The translations under genes and the position numbers were made by a program. From positions 1 through 64,000 of the forward strand of contig JAXGGA010006580.1 in assembly GCA_038373865.1 (NCBI GenBank): a stretch of DNA of 64,000 nt, given 5' to 3'. Shown here piece by piece: positions 45,030-56,918 of the stretch. The notes beneath the pieces are model-generated. The model worked only from the letters and a program-made list of their open reading frames with translations, had not been told where the DNA came from and made no database searches. Source of the stretch: Uloborus plumipes. Its lineage: Eukaryota > Arthropoda > Arachnida > Araneae > Uloboridae. Positions within the stretch are counted from its first letter, which is position 1; each line of letters begins with the position of its first letter.

Positions 45030-46860
45030 AATCGCAACGGAAAGAAATAAATATCTTGGAATTTTAAATAGTTCAATAATTTAATTAACGTTTTAATTCA
45101 AAATGGCAACGGTAAGAAAAAATGTCTTGGAAGTTTAATCATTTATTAGGCTTAATCGCTTTAAATTTGACTACTTATTAATTGATATCTTCGCTAATTA
45201 AAATCGTATAATTTTATAGATTGAAACTAATGAAGCCTGAAAAATTACCTATCTATCGGTACCTGGTTCGACTTTCAGTTCATTGGCGTTCAGGAGAAAG
45301 AAGCGTGACATAGAAAGATAGTTAGAAAGAAAGATAGTTAGAAAGATACTCAGTTTTTACTATAAGTAGATTAATTGTTAATATTTGTTTAAAGACAACT
45401 CATTTAAGATCACAAATCAGTGCTCAGCAACGAAAAAAAATTAAAAATAAAATTTTAATGACAGTTTTAAGTTTAAGTTTAATGTAAAAAGTGTAATTAC
45501 CATCTCCCGGCTTAACCACTTCCCCAACTCAAGAAATATTTTTAAAACTTTATTCAATTGACAAATAATGACATAAAAAACAAAATACACCATTTAGAAT
45601 ATTGCTTCATACATTTTTTTTTACATTATTTACAAACAAAACAGATTAAATCTAATTTTTTAAAGAAATAGTAGTATTTTTCGTTGGAATTTTAAACTTT
45701 TACAATACCAACTTTTTTTTTACTGCAAAGAGTTACCAGTTTCTTTATTTTTTCATTTGTCTGTTTTACATTTATTTTTATTTAGTCTATAAAATATTAA
45801 CTGTAGGCGGACTCGAAGCATAATGAGTACAAGAAAGATCGGTTTCGCAAGAAACGCAAGTTAGCATGCGTAAACCTAACACTGATTTGTCATTTTCATT
45901 CCAAACCAACTGATGAAGCTTCATGATATTTGGAATTGACTTCAGTTTTTTTTGGTAGCAGGATTTCAACTCGCTTTATATCAGTCTCTGTGACGGTGAA
46001 GAGCCTTACTTTTAATGCTTAACGCAATTTAACATAAAAGTAAACATAATTACAAAATAGAACAAATAATTATTATTATATAAGTATTTTAAGTCATAAG
46101 TTAGCTAAAATAATAATGAATTTGTTCAAAATTATTCTAAGAATAAAAAAAAAACATAATTATATGATAACTAACAAGGAGAAATTTAATTAAGATTTTA
46201 AAAATTTACTTTTGAAAAATATTTTCCTTTAATGTTGATCCGTTCCGTAGATAAAAGCTATTTTGGAGTTCAAAATATTCTAAACTACTTTTTCATCTCC
46301 ATTATATCATTTGAACTTTACCTAAAGAATATAATAATTTAACAACTAACAGTTTGAAAAAATAAATAAACAAAATCCAAATATAAAAAATAAAATTTCT
46401 AATTTATGGTTGAATTGTTAACCATAACTAAATAATAATGTAAATGTTACAGACTGTTCCTAGAATAGAAGAGACAAACAAAATTGTGTTGAAAACTTAC
46501 CATGAAAAATTTCGTGGAAATAAAATACAATTAACGTTTGGATTTATTTTTAAATGCTTAATTTTGTTCTATTCAGTGAGAGAAAAACACTTTGAAACAC
46601 AAAATATTGTAAACTACTTTTAAAATATTGATTAGAATAGTTAAATTTATAAAATTTTATTCTTATAAGTTTTAAATTTAGATGTAACTAATTAAACAAC
46701 AAATAACTTCCATACAACTAAATATCATTCTATCTAAACTATTATGAATTTTAAAGATTGAACAATGTGCCCAACTTATTGCCATTTGAAATTTGCTAAA
46801 AGTATTAAAAAATAACACAACAACATAAATAACGTGCATAAAAATTTTTAAAATTCATTA
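45030..46860. other. AT-rich interior of the 3.5-kb element
   Basis: About 75-80 per cent A+T by impression, with no gene, RNA or defined repeat recognised. Confidence 0.4.
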
Positions 46861-47870
46861 AAATGTCAGTCTCCCAAAACCACTTCGTAAGTGGGGACGG
46901 AAATGACAGGGACGGAAATGACAAAACAGTGGGTTTTCGAAAACGGTGTGAAAAGTTTTTCATATCTTTAATTTAACTGTTGATACCTTAAAAGTGTTCG
47001 TAAGAACAAATTCGGCAGTGGAATTTTTTTAAATTTTATTTAAATTTTCTGGAAGATAACCAGGGGGACGGAAATGACATTGAATAAAGTCACGCATAGA
47101 ATTTTTAAGATAAAACAAGCCTCACACACCCTAAAAGATGTGTAAACTTCGTTTAAAGCATATTTTTCTGCTGAGAAGAATGTTCTTAAACATTTTGAGC
47201 TATTTTATTGCCAACTAGCGCCATTTATAGAATTTTATTGAAGGTATTTCTACTTGGGGGAATTTTTTTTCAAAACCTGGGGACACGTATAAATTGAGCT
47301 CTCTACCAAAATATGTAAATATGATAAGGAATGCTCATATGGTACATTGAAGTACACACTTGTACTGTATCATAATGCATATGTATTAAATTTTAAAAAA
47401 TGTTTCTTCATATAGTAATTTTTTTTTAAAGTTGACAAATGTGTATGGGGACAGGGGACGGAAATGACATTTTGCCTACATATATATTTTTTTAACATAT
47501 AATTTAAGTGCAAAATAGTGCCAATGCACATTGTCATTACTCTTTGTGAGCATCTTGAATAGAACATAGCATTAGATAATGAAAATAGGTGTTTAATTGG
47601 AAGATATGGATGAAGGACACAAAAGTTAACGAATTGAGAAAATAACCCATTTAATATTTTACAGCTACCACTTTTTTTCCTCTTTAAATGACTAATATAC
47701 ATAAGATGACTCGTTGGGCAATTACTGTTGAAAGTCTTACAATAGATAAAATCTTGGCTGCAGTTCCTCCTTAATTGTCGAGGAATTGATTGAAGTATGC
47801 GTACTAATGTGCTATATAATTCAGAGACGTATAGAATCCTTGGTCAAAAGGTATAGTCCTATCCTAGTAC

Positions 47871-48884
47871 GCAAGGCCGTAGCCAGCGGGGGTGGTCAGA
47901 GGGGTGTAATCCGTGCCACAGACAGATCGACAGATACACATACACGTCAAACACATAACCCCCTCTTCCTTTGTGTGTCGGAGGTTAAAAACAAAATTAT
48001 ACATTTTTCAACACGAAACATTTTAGAAAGAACGTTGCAATACCGCAATTTATACGATATTTTATAATTTACCGAGTCCTTAGTATTCCTTAAAACAGAG
48101 GAAAGGAAAGCAGACGATTTTTTCAACAATTAAAATATTTTATCTAACTCATTTCAACAAGGCTTGGAGTTTGGATTGCTACAAAAACAAATACATTTTA
48201 AAAATTATTAAGGGAAAAAGAACGAAACAAATAAAAGATATAAAAACGTAACGATGGTAACAACATGAAAAGTTCATTTCGGTGATAAAACAATTAATGC
48301 AGCTCTTCTACAATTAATACAGCTCTTCTAATGCTCGTAGAACCTTCGAACTGACATCATGTTTAGCAGAAAATTTAAAGCTTTCGAATGGTATAAGACT
48401 TGAAAATACGTATGAAATATTTCTTCAACATTTATCGAATTTGTATGAAAAAGGAGCTAAGGATTAGAATAGAAAAACAACGAAATAGAATTTTCGAAAA
48501 ACGCTTCGAAGTGTACACCCCCATGCTACAAACTAATTTTGTGCCAAATTTTACAAAAATCGACCGAGCGGTTTTGACGCTGAGCGCGAAACAGACAGAA
48601 AGAAAGAAATAATTAAAGAAAGACAGACCCACCCTGACCAGCAGGGGGTCAGAACCCCCATCCCCGAAATTTTCAAACCTCAAAAGTTTTAAAAAAGTCT
48701 TCAACTAAAAAAAATCTGGTATGGACCCCACACTACTTCCTTTTACGTGTAAATTTCTTAGTAGTTGGCTTAAGTATTAAAAAAGTGCTTGGAGTGAGCA
48801 AGGTAAGAATTCAAATGTTTACTCCCCTAATCTGCCACGAAACAATGCAAAAAATATTTTACAATGGTTACTTTTCTAAATATT
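47871..48884. other. Spacer between duplication copies, with RTE-like LINE 3' end
   Basis: aaggccgtagccagcggggg at 47872 resembles a hAT end. At 48538-48612 caaattttacaaaaatcgac then cgagcggttttgacgc and a cagacagaaagaaagaaat tail match the style of an RTE-clade LINE 3' end. A segment at 48708-48765 is the reverse complement of 530-580. No host gene. Confidence 0.45.
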
Positions 48885-50443
48885 GCTTACTGCTCTTGCT
48901 AAATTTTGTCCGCCAATCTACAAATTGGAAAGGCGGAATTCCGGACGGGAGTGAAAGAAGTAATCCAACATTGTTCCGAAAGACAAGGTAGCCAATACTT
49001 ATACGTAACTAAAATTTTTAAAAACTGGTAGTTAAAGTAAATGTCTTATGAAATTCAAGAGGAATAGACGTGTAGCATCTCCCATCTTGTGCTCACTAGG
49101 ATCCGCCACAGTCACGGTGGGCCTCTTGTCAGTTTAATCCCCTTCTCCCCCTCCCATAAAAACCTCATTAAAATTATAGGGGAATGTGAAGCGAAATGAA
49201 ATGTTTAAGGTCATTTACCTGCTTCAAAAGGGACAAATGGGAAATTTGTTCTGAAAATTATTGTACATAAAGAATTATGTATTTTGTAACACCACTTTTG
49301 TTGAAATATTATTTTTCACCTTTGGCAGTTATTTTGTACTTTTAAAAAAATGTGGAAAATTTCTCCTTAAAAAAATCATAAGGCAAAAAAAAAAAAATGT
49401 TTTGAAACATTATCTATTAGACGTTTAACAGTAGTTTTCATCAAATGAATGCGGAAATAAACAAAAGAAAAATTGAATATATCGATACCTTCGTGCAAAA
49501 AATGTAAAGAAAAATACAACGTTAAAGAAGCAAATACGCAGAAAAATGCGTTCCTTGTAACGCTGAAACACGTGTCTGCAGTATGCCTTTGTATTTGTGC
49601 TTCTTTAACGTTGTATTTTTCTTCACAAAAGAAAAACTATTTATGAAAAATAAACGAATAAGTAAATAAATGAATGAAGGAATAAATAATTATGTGAGAA
49701 AAAATAAATGAGTGAATAAAATGGAGAATAAAAAAGAGATGAGTCTATGAATGAGTAAATATTTAAGACAAAGAATGCAAATAAACTAATAAAGGAAGAA
49801 ATACGTACGTGATTTAATAAATGAATGAATAAGTAAACGAAATGATCTATTTCACTCTGCCCCATCCACTTCGCCCAGCGTGCACTTGGCAAATTTCATT
49901 GAACATTAAAAATTAAAGAATGCCTAATCTATAGATATAAAAATGGACGTAAATCCAGTTTTCGTCGGATTTTCATCAAACTTGGCACAGTTTGGTGCCT
50001 TGATGCACTAGAATTCACATAGGCGGGGTTTTGAAATTTAAAAAAAATCCAAAAAGCTCAAAATTCAATTTTTTTGTCTTAAAATGGCCAGTTTCTTTCA
50101 ATTTTGAAAAGATAGAGTAATAGAGATAAACCTTTAAAGCACACAAATTGATGAAATTTAACACATTTAAATGTGAGTGTTTCCATCACAAAGTACGATT
50201 AACAATGCATTTTCAATTTAAGGCTCACCTATATTTCATTTTAGAATGAAATAAGTTAAACATAATACAACACCGGGCATATAGCTTGTCTATATATATA
50301 AAAATGGATGTATGCACATATATTTGTTTCTTCCTTCTACAAATCCACAGTTTCGTCGAATTTTCTCTGAATCATCATCTGAAACCATGCACGAACTGTT
50401 CTCAGCGGAGCAACTGTACTAGGAGAGGCAATCTCCCTCACTA

Positions 50444-52267
50444 CTGTATAATCTTTTATCGTAAAACCTTCCTCGCATCTGCGCATGCCTGAGCTCTCTT
50501 CGGATTTCCTCAAAATAGGGGAGAAATGCGAAGTAACATTCAACAGGAGGTGAGAAGCGAAAGCATTTAAGCATACCGTACTCGATTTTGGACATGCGAA
50601 AAGATTCGCGCTATCATTGGTCGAATCAACTTATCGATAGATCTCCTTTCGACGCCAAAACAAAGGCAATACTATTCTGAGATACAGCCTATATGAATTC
50701 GCACAGGTCTCCATAAAAATAAAAGACGAATATTTACTTAAAAATTACATAATTTCGTGGCAGAAAATGGTAAAAGCATTTTTATACCATTAGCATTTAG
50801 ACTACTTTAATGTGCATTAAATCTTTTTGTGTGTACGTTATACTTTCTTTTTGTTATTGGTGCTAAAATATTGGAAAATATAATTGAATCAATTATAAAA
50901 TATATTATTTTGCAAATGGAGGGGCTGTTATACATCAGTAAAGCTTTTAACAAGGTAATAAAAATTTGGAAATCATTACTTTCGATTTCTGTAAGTCCGC
51001 TGAATTTAATGTTACTTTCGAGCTTGTGAATTTAATAGATATAAATATTCCATTTCGTTTCGTTTCCTATTCTGGTAAATCGTTAGTGCTATCTGTAAAT
51101 AACTTTGGGGTATATAAACACATAATTTGTTCTTCTGCTTGTCTTGCATTCTTTTTGCTCCATAAATGTTTGATGTAACTGAAAATTAAGACGGGGGGGG
51201 GGGGAATTTCATACTTTAAGGTAGCACTAAGTACTCGACAATAAACTTTTTTTTTTTTTTCAATTAGACGACATGCTAAACGATATCCAAAAAATGGTTT
51301 TTAGGGGACTAAATCATTTAATTTCTTCATTTAAAATTTATGTACCTAGTCCCCACGAGATACTTCATCAGGGCCAATAATCAGGAAATTTTCTTCATTA
51401 ATAATTAGTCGGATAATCACTACAAACGTATAATAGAAATTCCTGTTTAAAGAAAATGTACATGAACATTTTAACTGCCTAATTATTAATAATTCTTCAA
51501 CTGATAAAACAGATGCTAATACATGTACATTGTACACATATCGCATTAAGAGTAATAATAAAAGAATATCTATCCCTAAACCTCAAACACTGTAGTAAAA
51601 ATTTAATATTTTCCCCCTTTTACTCAAAAATAAATTTCTAAGATACTATCTTATTTGTACAAAATATCAAAAATGTGTAAAAATATAAAGTATAGTATTT
51701 TTGCAGCAGTTTCAGAACTGTTTTAGAAGGGCGCGAATATTCATTTTTCCTATTATTCATGAACAGTAGTAATCCAATGCATTTGGAGCACTGGTTTTAA
51801 GTTTTAAAAGAAAATTGCATTTCCATAAATTGCTTTCCGTGTTTACATATAGATGGCACTACTCCGTGTTTTGGGATGAATTTGCATAGAAGTTATTTGT
51901 GTTTGTTTTGGAAATAGAACACTTTTTAGCTTGATTCTAACAATTCTAAATGTTTATTTATTTTATGATGTCAAGACAGTTAATACCTATTCTCTCCCCC
52001 ACCCCCCCTTTCCTAGCACGACGTTTACATTCTGTTCTGACATTTTTCTTTCACTTCCCGTATTTTCCGAACCTATGCGCGGTGTTAGGCGATTGATTGA
52101 CACGCAATCGACCAATGATGTCGCGTAACTTTTCGCATGTCCAAAATCGAGTACGGTATGCTTAAATGCGAAGCGAAAGCACCGGCAAGTGCGTCTCCTT
52201 ATCCTATCACCCCTTTTTCAAATGGAAGCGATCGTGACTGCCAGGCGCGCAAAACGCAGCTAGACAG
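50444..52267. mobile_element. 1.8-kb TA-flanked insertion with long subterminal inverted repeat
   Basis: Copy A has the empty site ctcacTAgtccctaccc (38193-38209); here the two halves are separated, with TA on both sides (50442-50443, 52268-52269). Ends are CTGT...ACAG. Subterminal arms of about 80 bp pair (aagcataccgtactcgattt with its complement at 52140-52165). The interior is AT-rich with no transposase frame. The TA duplication suggests a Tc1/mariner-type mechanism, but the terminal match is short. Confidence 0.72.
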
Positions 52268-52755
52268 TAGTCCCTACCCAGCCAGTGGCTTGTCGCCAGG
52301 TGTTCCTCTCCCCGAGGCCGATGGCCTTCCTGCTTCCAGCGACTCTCTCGATCATTGTCAGCAAGAAAAGGCTTGCTGGTTAGGCGCTCCTTAAGACCCC
52401 TACTATGTTAGGATTGGCCCTTGATCACTTTCCGGCGCGAAGTGTGTACAAGGGGCAGGTCCATCGCTCTGCTATTTTCCACACTCTGCCATTTCCAATT
52501 TCTTGTAAATTTGTTCTTACATTTAACCCAGTCCTTCCATTTGCTTGATGTCAGCTCAATCATGTTTTCTCTCGTACCCAAACAGCGAAAAAGAGCTTCG
52601 GCCCGGCACAAATTCTTATCATGATGTGTATCTGTGAAACAATTAAGTGTAACATCGATTATCTGAACATACGTCTGTATTGCCGTCGGTACACCCCTCT
52701 CGCAGATTGACGAGCGTTGAAAATAAGTATCGAACTTTCGATTATCCGCGAAATA

Positions 52756-53973
52756 CACTGAAGTGACAAAAGTCATGGGATACCTCTTAATATCGTGTCG
52801 GCCCTCCTTTTGCCCGGCGAAGTGCAACAACTCGACGTGGCATGGACTCAACAAGTCGTTGGAAGTCTTCTGCAGGAATATTGAGCCATGCTGTCTCGAT
52901 AGACGTCCATAATTGTGAAAGCGTTGATGGGGCAGGATTTTGGGCACGAACAGACCTCTCGATGGTGTCCCATAAATGCTCAATGGGATTCATGTCGGGC
53001 GATCTAGGTGGCCAAATCATTCGTTGGAATTGTCCAGAATTTTCTTCAAACCAATTGCGAACAGTTGTGGCCCGGTGACATGGCGCATTGTCATCCATAA
53101 AAATCCCATCGTTGTTTGGGTACATGAAGTCCATGAATGGCTGCAAGTGATCTCCAAGTAGCTGCACATAAGCATTTCCAGTCAATGTTCGGTCCAGTCG
53201 CACTAGAGGACCAAGTCCATGCCATGAAAAAACAGCCCACACCATTACGGAGCCACCACCAGCTTGAACAGTGCCTTGTTGACAGTTTGGGTCCATGGCT
53301 TCATGGGGTCTGCGCCACACTCGAACCCTACCATCGGCTCTTACCAGCTGAAATCGTGACTCATCGGACCAGGCCACGGTTTTCCATTCATCTAGGGACC
53401 AACCGATATGCTCACGTGCCCACGAGAGTCGCTGCAAGCGATGTCGTTCTGTCAGTAAAGGCACTCGAGTCGGTCTTCTGCTGGAATAGCCCAAGAAATC
53501 CAAATTTCTCCGCACAGTTCTAGCAGACACGTCCATTGTACGTCCCACATTGATTTCTACGGTGATTTGACGCAGTGTTGCTTGTCTGTTAGAATTTACG
53601 ACTCTTTGCAGACGTCGCCGGTCTCGATCTTTAAGTGCAGGCGGTCGACCACTGCGCTGTCCATGGTGGGATGTTATGCCTGAAATTTCATACTCTGGGC
53701 ACACTCTTGACACAGTGGATCTGGGAATGTTGAATTCTCTAACGATTTCCGAAATGGCATGACCCATGCGTCTAGCTCCAACTAAAATTCCGCGTTCAAA
53801 GTCTGTTAATTCACGTCGTGCGGTCATCATCACGTTAAAACCTCTTCACATGAATAACTTGAACAGAAATGAAAGCTCTGTAAAAGCACTGCGCATTTAT
53901 ACCTGTTCTATGCGATGCTACTGCCATCTGAAAATTTGCATATTGCTATCCCATGACTTTTGTCACTTCAGTG
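52756..53973 (-). mobile_element. Complete Tc1/mariner transposon
   Basis: Perfect 27-bp inverted ends beginning CACTGAAGTGACAAAAGTCA, flanked by TA (52754-52755, 53974-53975). Copy A has the empty site (about 38691-38700, gcgaaatatggtagcac). Length 1218 bp, with one intact transposase gene. The element at 63421 is nearly identical, which suggests recent activity. Confidence 0.97.
52787..53833 (-). CDS. Tc1/mariner transposase, intact, 348 aa, D-D-36-E
   Basis: DNA cut-and-paste transposase acting in the nucleus on its own inverted ends. Two N-terminal helix-turn-helix segments (about residues 10-45, AISEIVREFNIPRSTVSRV; and 68-112) are separated by an AT-hook-like GRPPAL (62-67). The catalytic triad is D157 (VAWSDESRFQL), D248 (IFMDDNAPCH) and E285 (SPDMNPIEHLWD), with 36 residues between the last two by my count. 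GGGSVMVWA (192-200) is also typical. Length is normal for the family, without stops or frameshifts. Start is ambiguous among three leading methionines; I took the first. Confidence 0.96.
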   Translation of the reverse strand: MMMTARRELTDFERGILVGARRMGHAISEIVREFNIPRSTVSRVCPEYEISGITSHHGQRSGRPPALKDRDRRRLQRVVNSNRQATLRQITVEINVGRTMDVSARTVRRNLDFLGYSSRRPTRVPLLTERHRLQRLSWAREHIGWSLDEWKTVAWSDESRFQLVRADGRVRVWRRPHEAMDPNCQQGTVQAGGGSVMVWAVFSWHGLGPLVRLDRTLTGNAYVQLLGDHLQPFMDFMYPNNDGIFMDDNAPCHRATTVRNWFEENSGQFQRMIWPPRSPDMNPIEHLWDTIERSVRAQNPAPSTLSQLWTSIETAWLNIPAEDFQRLVESMPRRVVALRRAKGGPTRY

Positions 53974-55092
53974 TAAGGTAGCACGGTGACCCGGAAAAGC
54001 GAAAGCAGCGGATATTCTGAAAAAGAAATAAAAACGACACTAGTTAGCTATTAGTAATATTAGTTAGCTATTAAAGACGTTTTTTTCCTTTTACTCCTGT
54101 GCTTTGTACTTTGTTTTCACCTTTGTAAACTATACCAATTAAGAGAGGACAGAAGGTGGGCAACAAAAAAAGTGCATAGCTTCCTCTGGAAAATTTGGAA
54201 ATAAAAAAATCATACACGGAATTTTTTGTCCTTTACTCCTCTTTTGTAATTATTTGGCCCAACAGCAAAACAACTGAATTGTATAGGATTTTCATGCGGC
54301 GTACACATTTGCCCCAACTTGTGGGACAAATGTGTACTTCGGAGGTGGTTTTAAAAACATTGCAATACAACCATGAAAAAAATAGTTTTTTTTTTTAAAT
54401 TCTTTGGGTGATTCGTAATCTAGAGAAACGCCGCTAAAAAATGATGTAAAAAAATAAAATTCTGAATATCCCCCTCCCCACCAGAGACTGAAGAAGTTGA
54501 ATTTCGTCAAAACGGGTACACAATTACCCCACTTCACCCTACAGTCATAGAAAAAAAAAACGAAACACAATGAATTATTTGGCTGCTGTACTTGCTAAGA
54601 GCAAAAGAAAGGTGTCTTCTGACATGGATTAAAATCTTCTTTAAAACTATGTGAATTAAATGTTGGTAAGGGGCCATATACAAAGTGAAATGAGCACAAA
54701 GTCTGAACTTTCAAAAAGGAACCACTACATTTGGTTACAAATTCGATGCGGAGAGTCAAAAGCAAGCAGGGTACCAAACGGCATTACTTTAGGACGAGTA
54801 GAACAAAAATTATTACCGATCAAAGATTTAGGGACCACCACCACATGTAAAATGCTACTTTCAAGGTCAAAGTTTACAAAGAGTAGACATTATATTTTTT
54901 GAAGAAATTAACTAAAACTAATCGCTTTTATACGTTTGCTTTTTGTAATTAATTAGAAATAGCAACCCCGTTTTATTATAACAATGGATTTCATATTTAA
55001 TGACATCAGCGTAAATTAAAATTTTTATGGTATTTGACAAACGAGTTTTGGCAACGTTAGAATTGTTATTTTTTTCAAATTTTAAAGAGATC

Positions 55093-55394
55093 GGAACAAC
55101 TTTAAGATATCCCCCCCCCCCGAATCGGTAATTTACCTACTTTTTTTCTCGCCAAGCAAAGTACCTGCTACCATATATGAAATCCAAAAATTGTTGCCAC
55201 AAAACTTTAAAAAGAATAAAACTCAAAAAATAGTACAAAATGCAAGAAAACACAAAATTTGGCAACAGGAAAAACCCAAAAGCTGAAGAAACCTAAATTG
55301 GCAAAATTAAAATAAATAACAGAAACCCTAAAAAGTCCGTAGGGAGTGCCAGATTTGGCGCGTAATATTTGGGGGCGTATATCAAAGATATACC
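55093..55394. mobile_element. Small inverted-repeat element, family 1, copy c
   Basis: Duplicate of 39816-40107 with the same ends and the same aagagatc flanks (55085-55092, 55395-55402). It has an extra 20-bp aaactttaaaaagaataaaa-like segment relative to copy b. Confidence 0.82.
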
Positions 55395-55704
55395 AAGAGA
55401 TCGATCAAATTAAAGTTATTGTGGTATGATTTTATGGTGCGCATCGTTTAAATAAGGTTGTGATGATGATCTCTTGTCCAAATAAGGTTGTGTTTTTTAA
55501 AATAAATTACGGCTATTTTAAATGCGTAATTGCAACCAAGGGCATAAAAATGCTTTTCAAGTTTATCTAAACAAGTACTTTGAACTTTAAAAAAGAAAAA
55601 CACGACTTTACAAACTTCTTTTTTTTTTTTTTTTTTTTAACCTAGCTGGGCTCGGTCGCCAGGTACTTTGCAAACTTATCTGGAATGTTTAGTTGACTAT
55701 TGCA

Positions 55705-56217
55705 TATGTTGTTGTTGTTGCTGCATGCCCCCGTTGGTCAGCAGAGCTAGACCAGGTCCATGATGTTGTACACCCTAAGGAAATCAAACACCAGCAAAGG
55801 ATCGTCCGCCAAATCCTGTCTGGTAAGTCCCAGGCACTTAAGGATGTGGAGAGGAGATGCCTCTTGAACAAAGTTCAACAGTTGGTACATGTTTGAAATC
55901 TCTTAGCACCCCCAATGAATTTCATAGTTTTAAGATGACCACTACGAAGGCGGGCAAGAGTGGTTTGCTCCTGTCTATTGAATTCTTGAGCCAGGGAACC
56001 TCCAGGACGAATACTCTGATACCAGTGGTGCTCTGGGGGGACATTCCAAGTGATCCCATTTTGGTGTTTGATCTTTGAGAAAATCTCACAATAGGTTAGC
56101 GGTGCTGACTGCGCAGTGGGCTCACAAGCACCTGCTTTTGCCAAAATATCTGGGATCTCGTTGCCCTCTAGATTTATGTAAATATACAATAGTACTACTA
56201 CTACTAGTAGTAGTAGT
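55705..56217 (-). mobile_element. 5'-truncated LINE (RNase H-bearing, I-like group)
   Basis: Present only in copy B; the pre-insertion site is seen in copy A at 40400-40412. Flanked by a 9-bp duplication actattgca (55696-55704, 56218-56226). On the minus strand it ends in repeated CAA units, the tail of several LINE groups, and carries the end of ORF2. At its 5' junction it has a perfect palindrome (56187-56224). Confidence 0.85.
55749..56180 (-). pseudogene. LINE ORF2 C-terminus: end of RNase H and zinc-finger tail
   Basis: EGNEIPDILAKAG is the RNase H GNE-x-AD-x-LAK motif; then TYCEIFSKIKHQNGITWN, EQTTLARLRSGHLKTMKFI and FQTCTNC. After a frameshift near 55880, HILKCLGLTRQDLADDPLLV then FDFLRVYNIMDLV and a stop. 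This is the usual C-terminal order of arthropod LINEs that carry RNase H. Confidence 0.85.
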
Positions 56218-56278
56218 ACTATTGCACATAATAACGTGTACACACCTTCGTCATAGGTTGCTGATAGATAGTTCTGGC

Positions 56279-56474
56279 CAGTGGTGTACATAACGCTCCG
56301 AAACCCCCACGGAGCGGGGTGGGAGGGGGGGGCATAAGATTTGAGAGTACAACCTCTAAAAAATTAGCACAATGAGTTACAAGGGAAAAATATTTTTTTA
56401 AAGTTTAATAGGGAAGTGGGAAATGCACTTACAAATCTGGCAAGGGGGCGCACCTGAGTCTATGTACGCTACTG
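56279..56474. mobile_element. hAT MITE, 196 bp, intact
   Basis: Perfect 8-bp duplication gttctggc (56271-56278, 56475-56482). Ends are CAGTGGTGTACATAACG and (reverse) CAGTAGCGTACATAGAC. The truncated sister is at 40469. Confidence 0.88.
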
Positions 56475-56482
56475 GTTCTGGC

Positions 56483-56918
56483 CCAGCTGGTTGAGGACAC
56501 GATTGAAATTCATTTGAGCTGTGTAAATAATGGCATGCTAATTTATATGGAACAATCACTAGCAAGAATTAGAATAGTTGTAATTGTGGATTTTCTTCAT
56601 AACTGACTATACGTACAGGATGGTACAGTACAGTCATAGAAAAAAAACCGAAACACTCTGAATTATTCAGCATTCGTTTATCTACGCAACTAACTCAGGC
56701 AGCACATACCTGCTGGAGAGATGTTACGTTTTAAAAGTCTTTGTATTTTTAAACTTTAAACTACTCTATTAGGATCGGCAATAATGCTAAAACCTTGGCA
56801 TATAATTGAAAAACACGTCAAAACGTCACAGATTATTTCGAATAACCTTCCAAAATGACTCATTTTCCTGTAAATATCAAGTTTCTGCGAAAGAAGTTTT
56901 CTGAATTGCCGCATGTGA
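56483..56918. other. Sequence present in copy B but deleted from copy A
   Basis: Contains a third occurrence of the terminal motif acagtcatagaaaaaaaacc (56632) but no recognised gene. Together with the right half of the MITE it is missing from copy A at 40519. Confidence 0.6.

Larger units (their letters stand above)
44152..47648. mobile_element. 3.5-kb inverted-repeat element unique to copy A
   Basis: Ends GGGTGATTTTCTCAACACGT and (reverse) GGGTTATTTTCTCAATTCGT, extending through taacttttg on both sides (about 30 bp), flanked by ATTT. Copy B shows the uninterrupted site at 62185-62205. Near the right end GGGGACGGAAATGACA-type motifs recur four times (46893, 46909, 47066, 47452). It contains a nested Helitron end (44222) and a foldback MITE (44858). 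No transposase frame was recognised; a 4-bp duplication does not by itself fix the superfamily. Confidence 0.72.
36411..47870. repeat. Segmental duplication, copy A
   Basis: Aligns by eye, in direct orientation, with 48885-62420 (copy B) from gtccgccaatctacaa onward through dozens of shared landmarks (ataaacgaataagtaaataa, gcgaagtgtgtacga, ggagaatataattttcaaaa, gatcatgtatggcaatga, gacgtcattcatt). Copy A has its own insertions (36732-36842, 37014-37308, 44152-47648) and lacks sequence present in B, some of it through deletion. The copies differ at a few per cent of positions. Confidence 0.88.

Noticed and set aside
52842..53523. Plus-strand open frames across the mariner element
   Set aside because: They are antisense shadows of the minus-strand transposase, which carries all family motifs.
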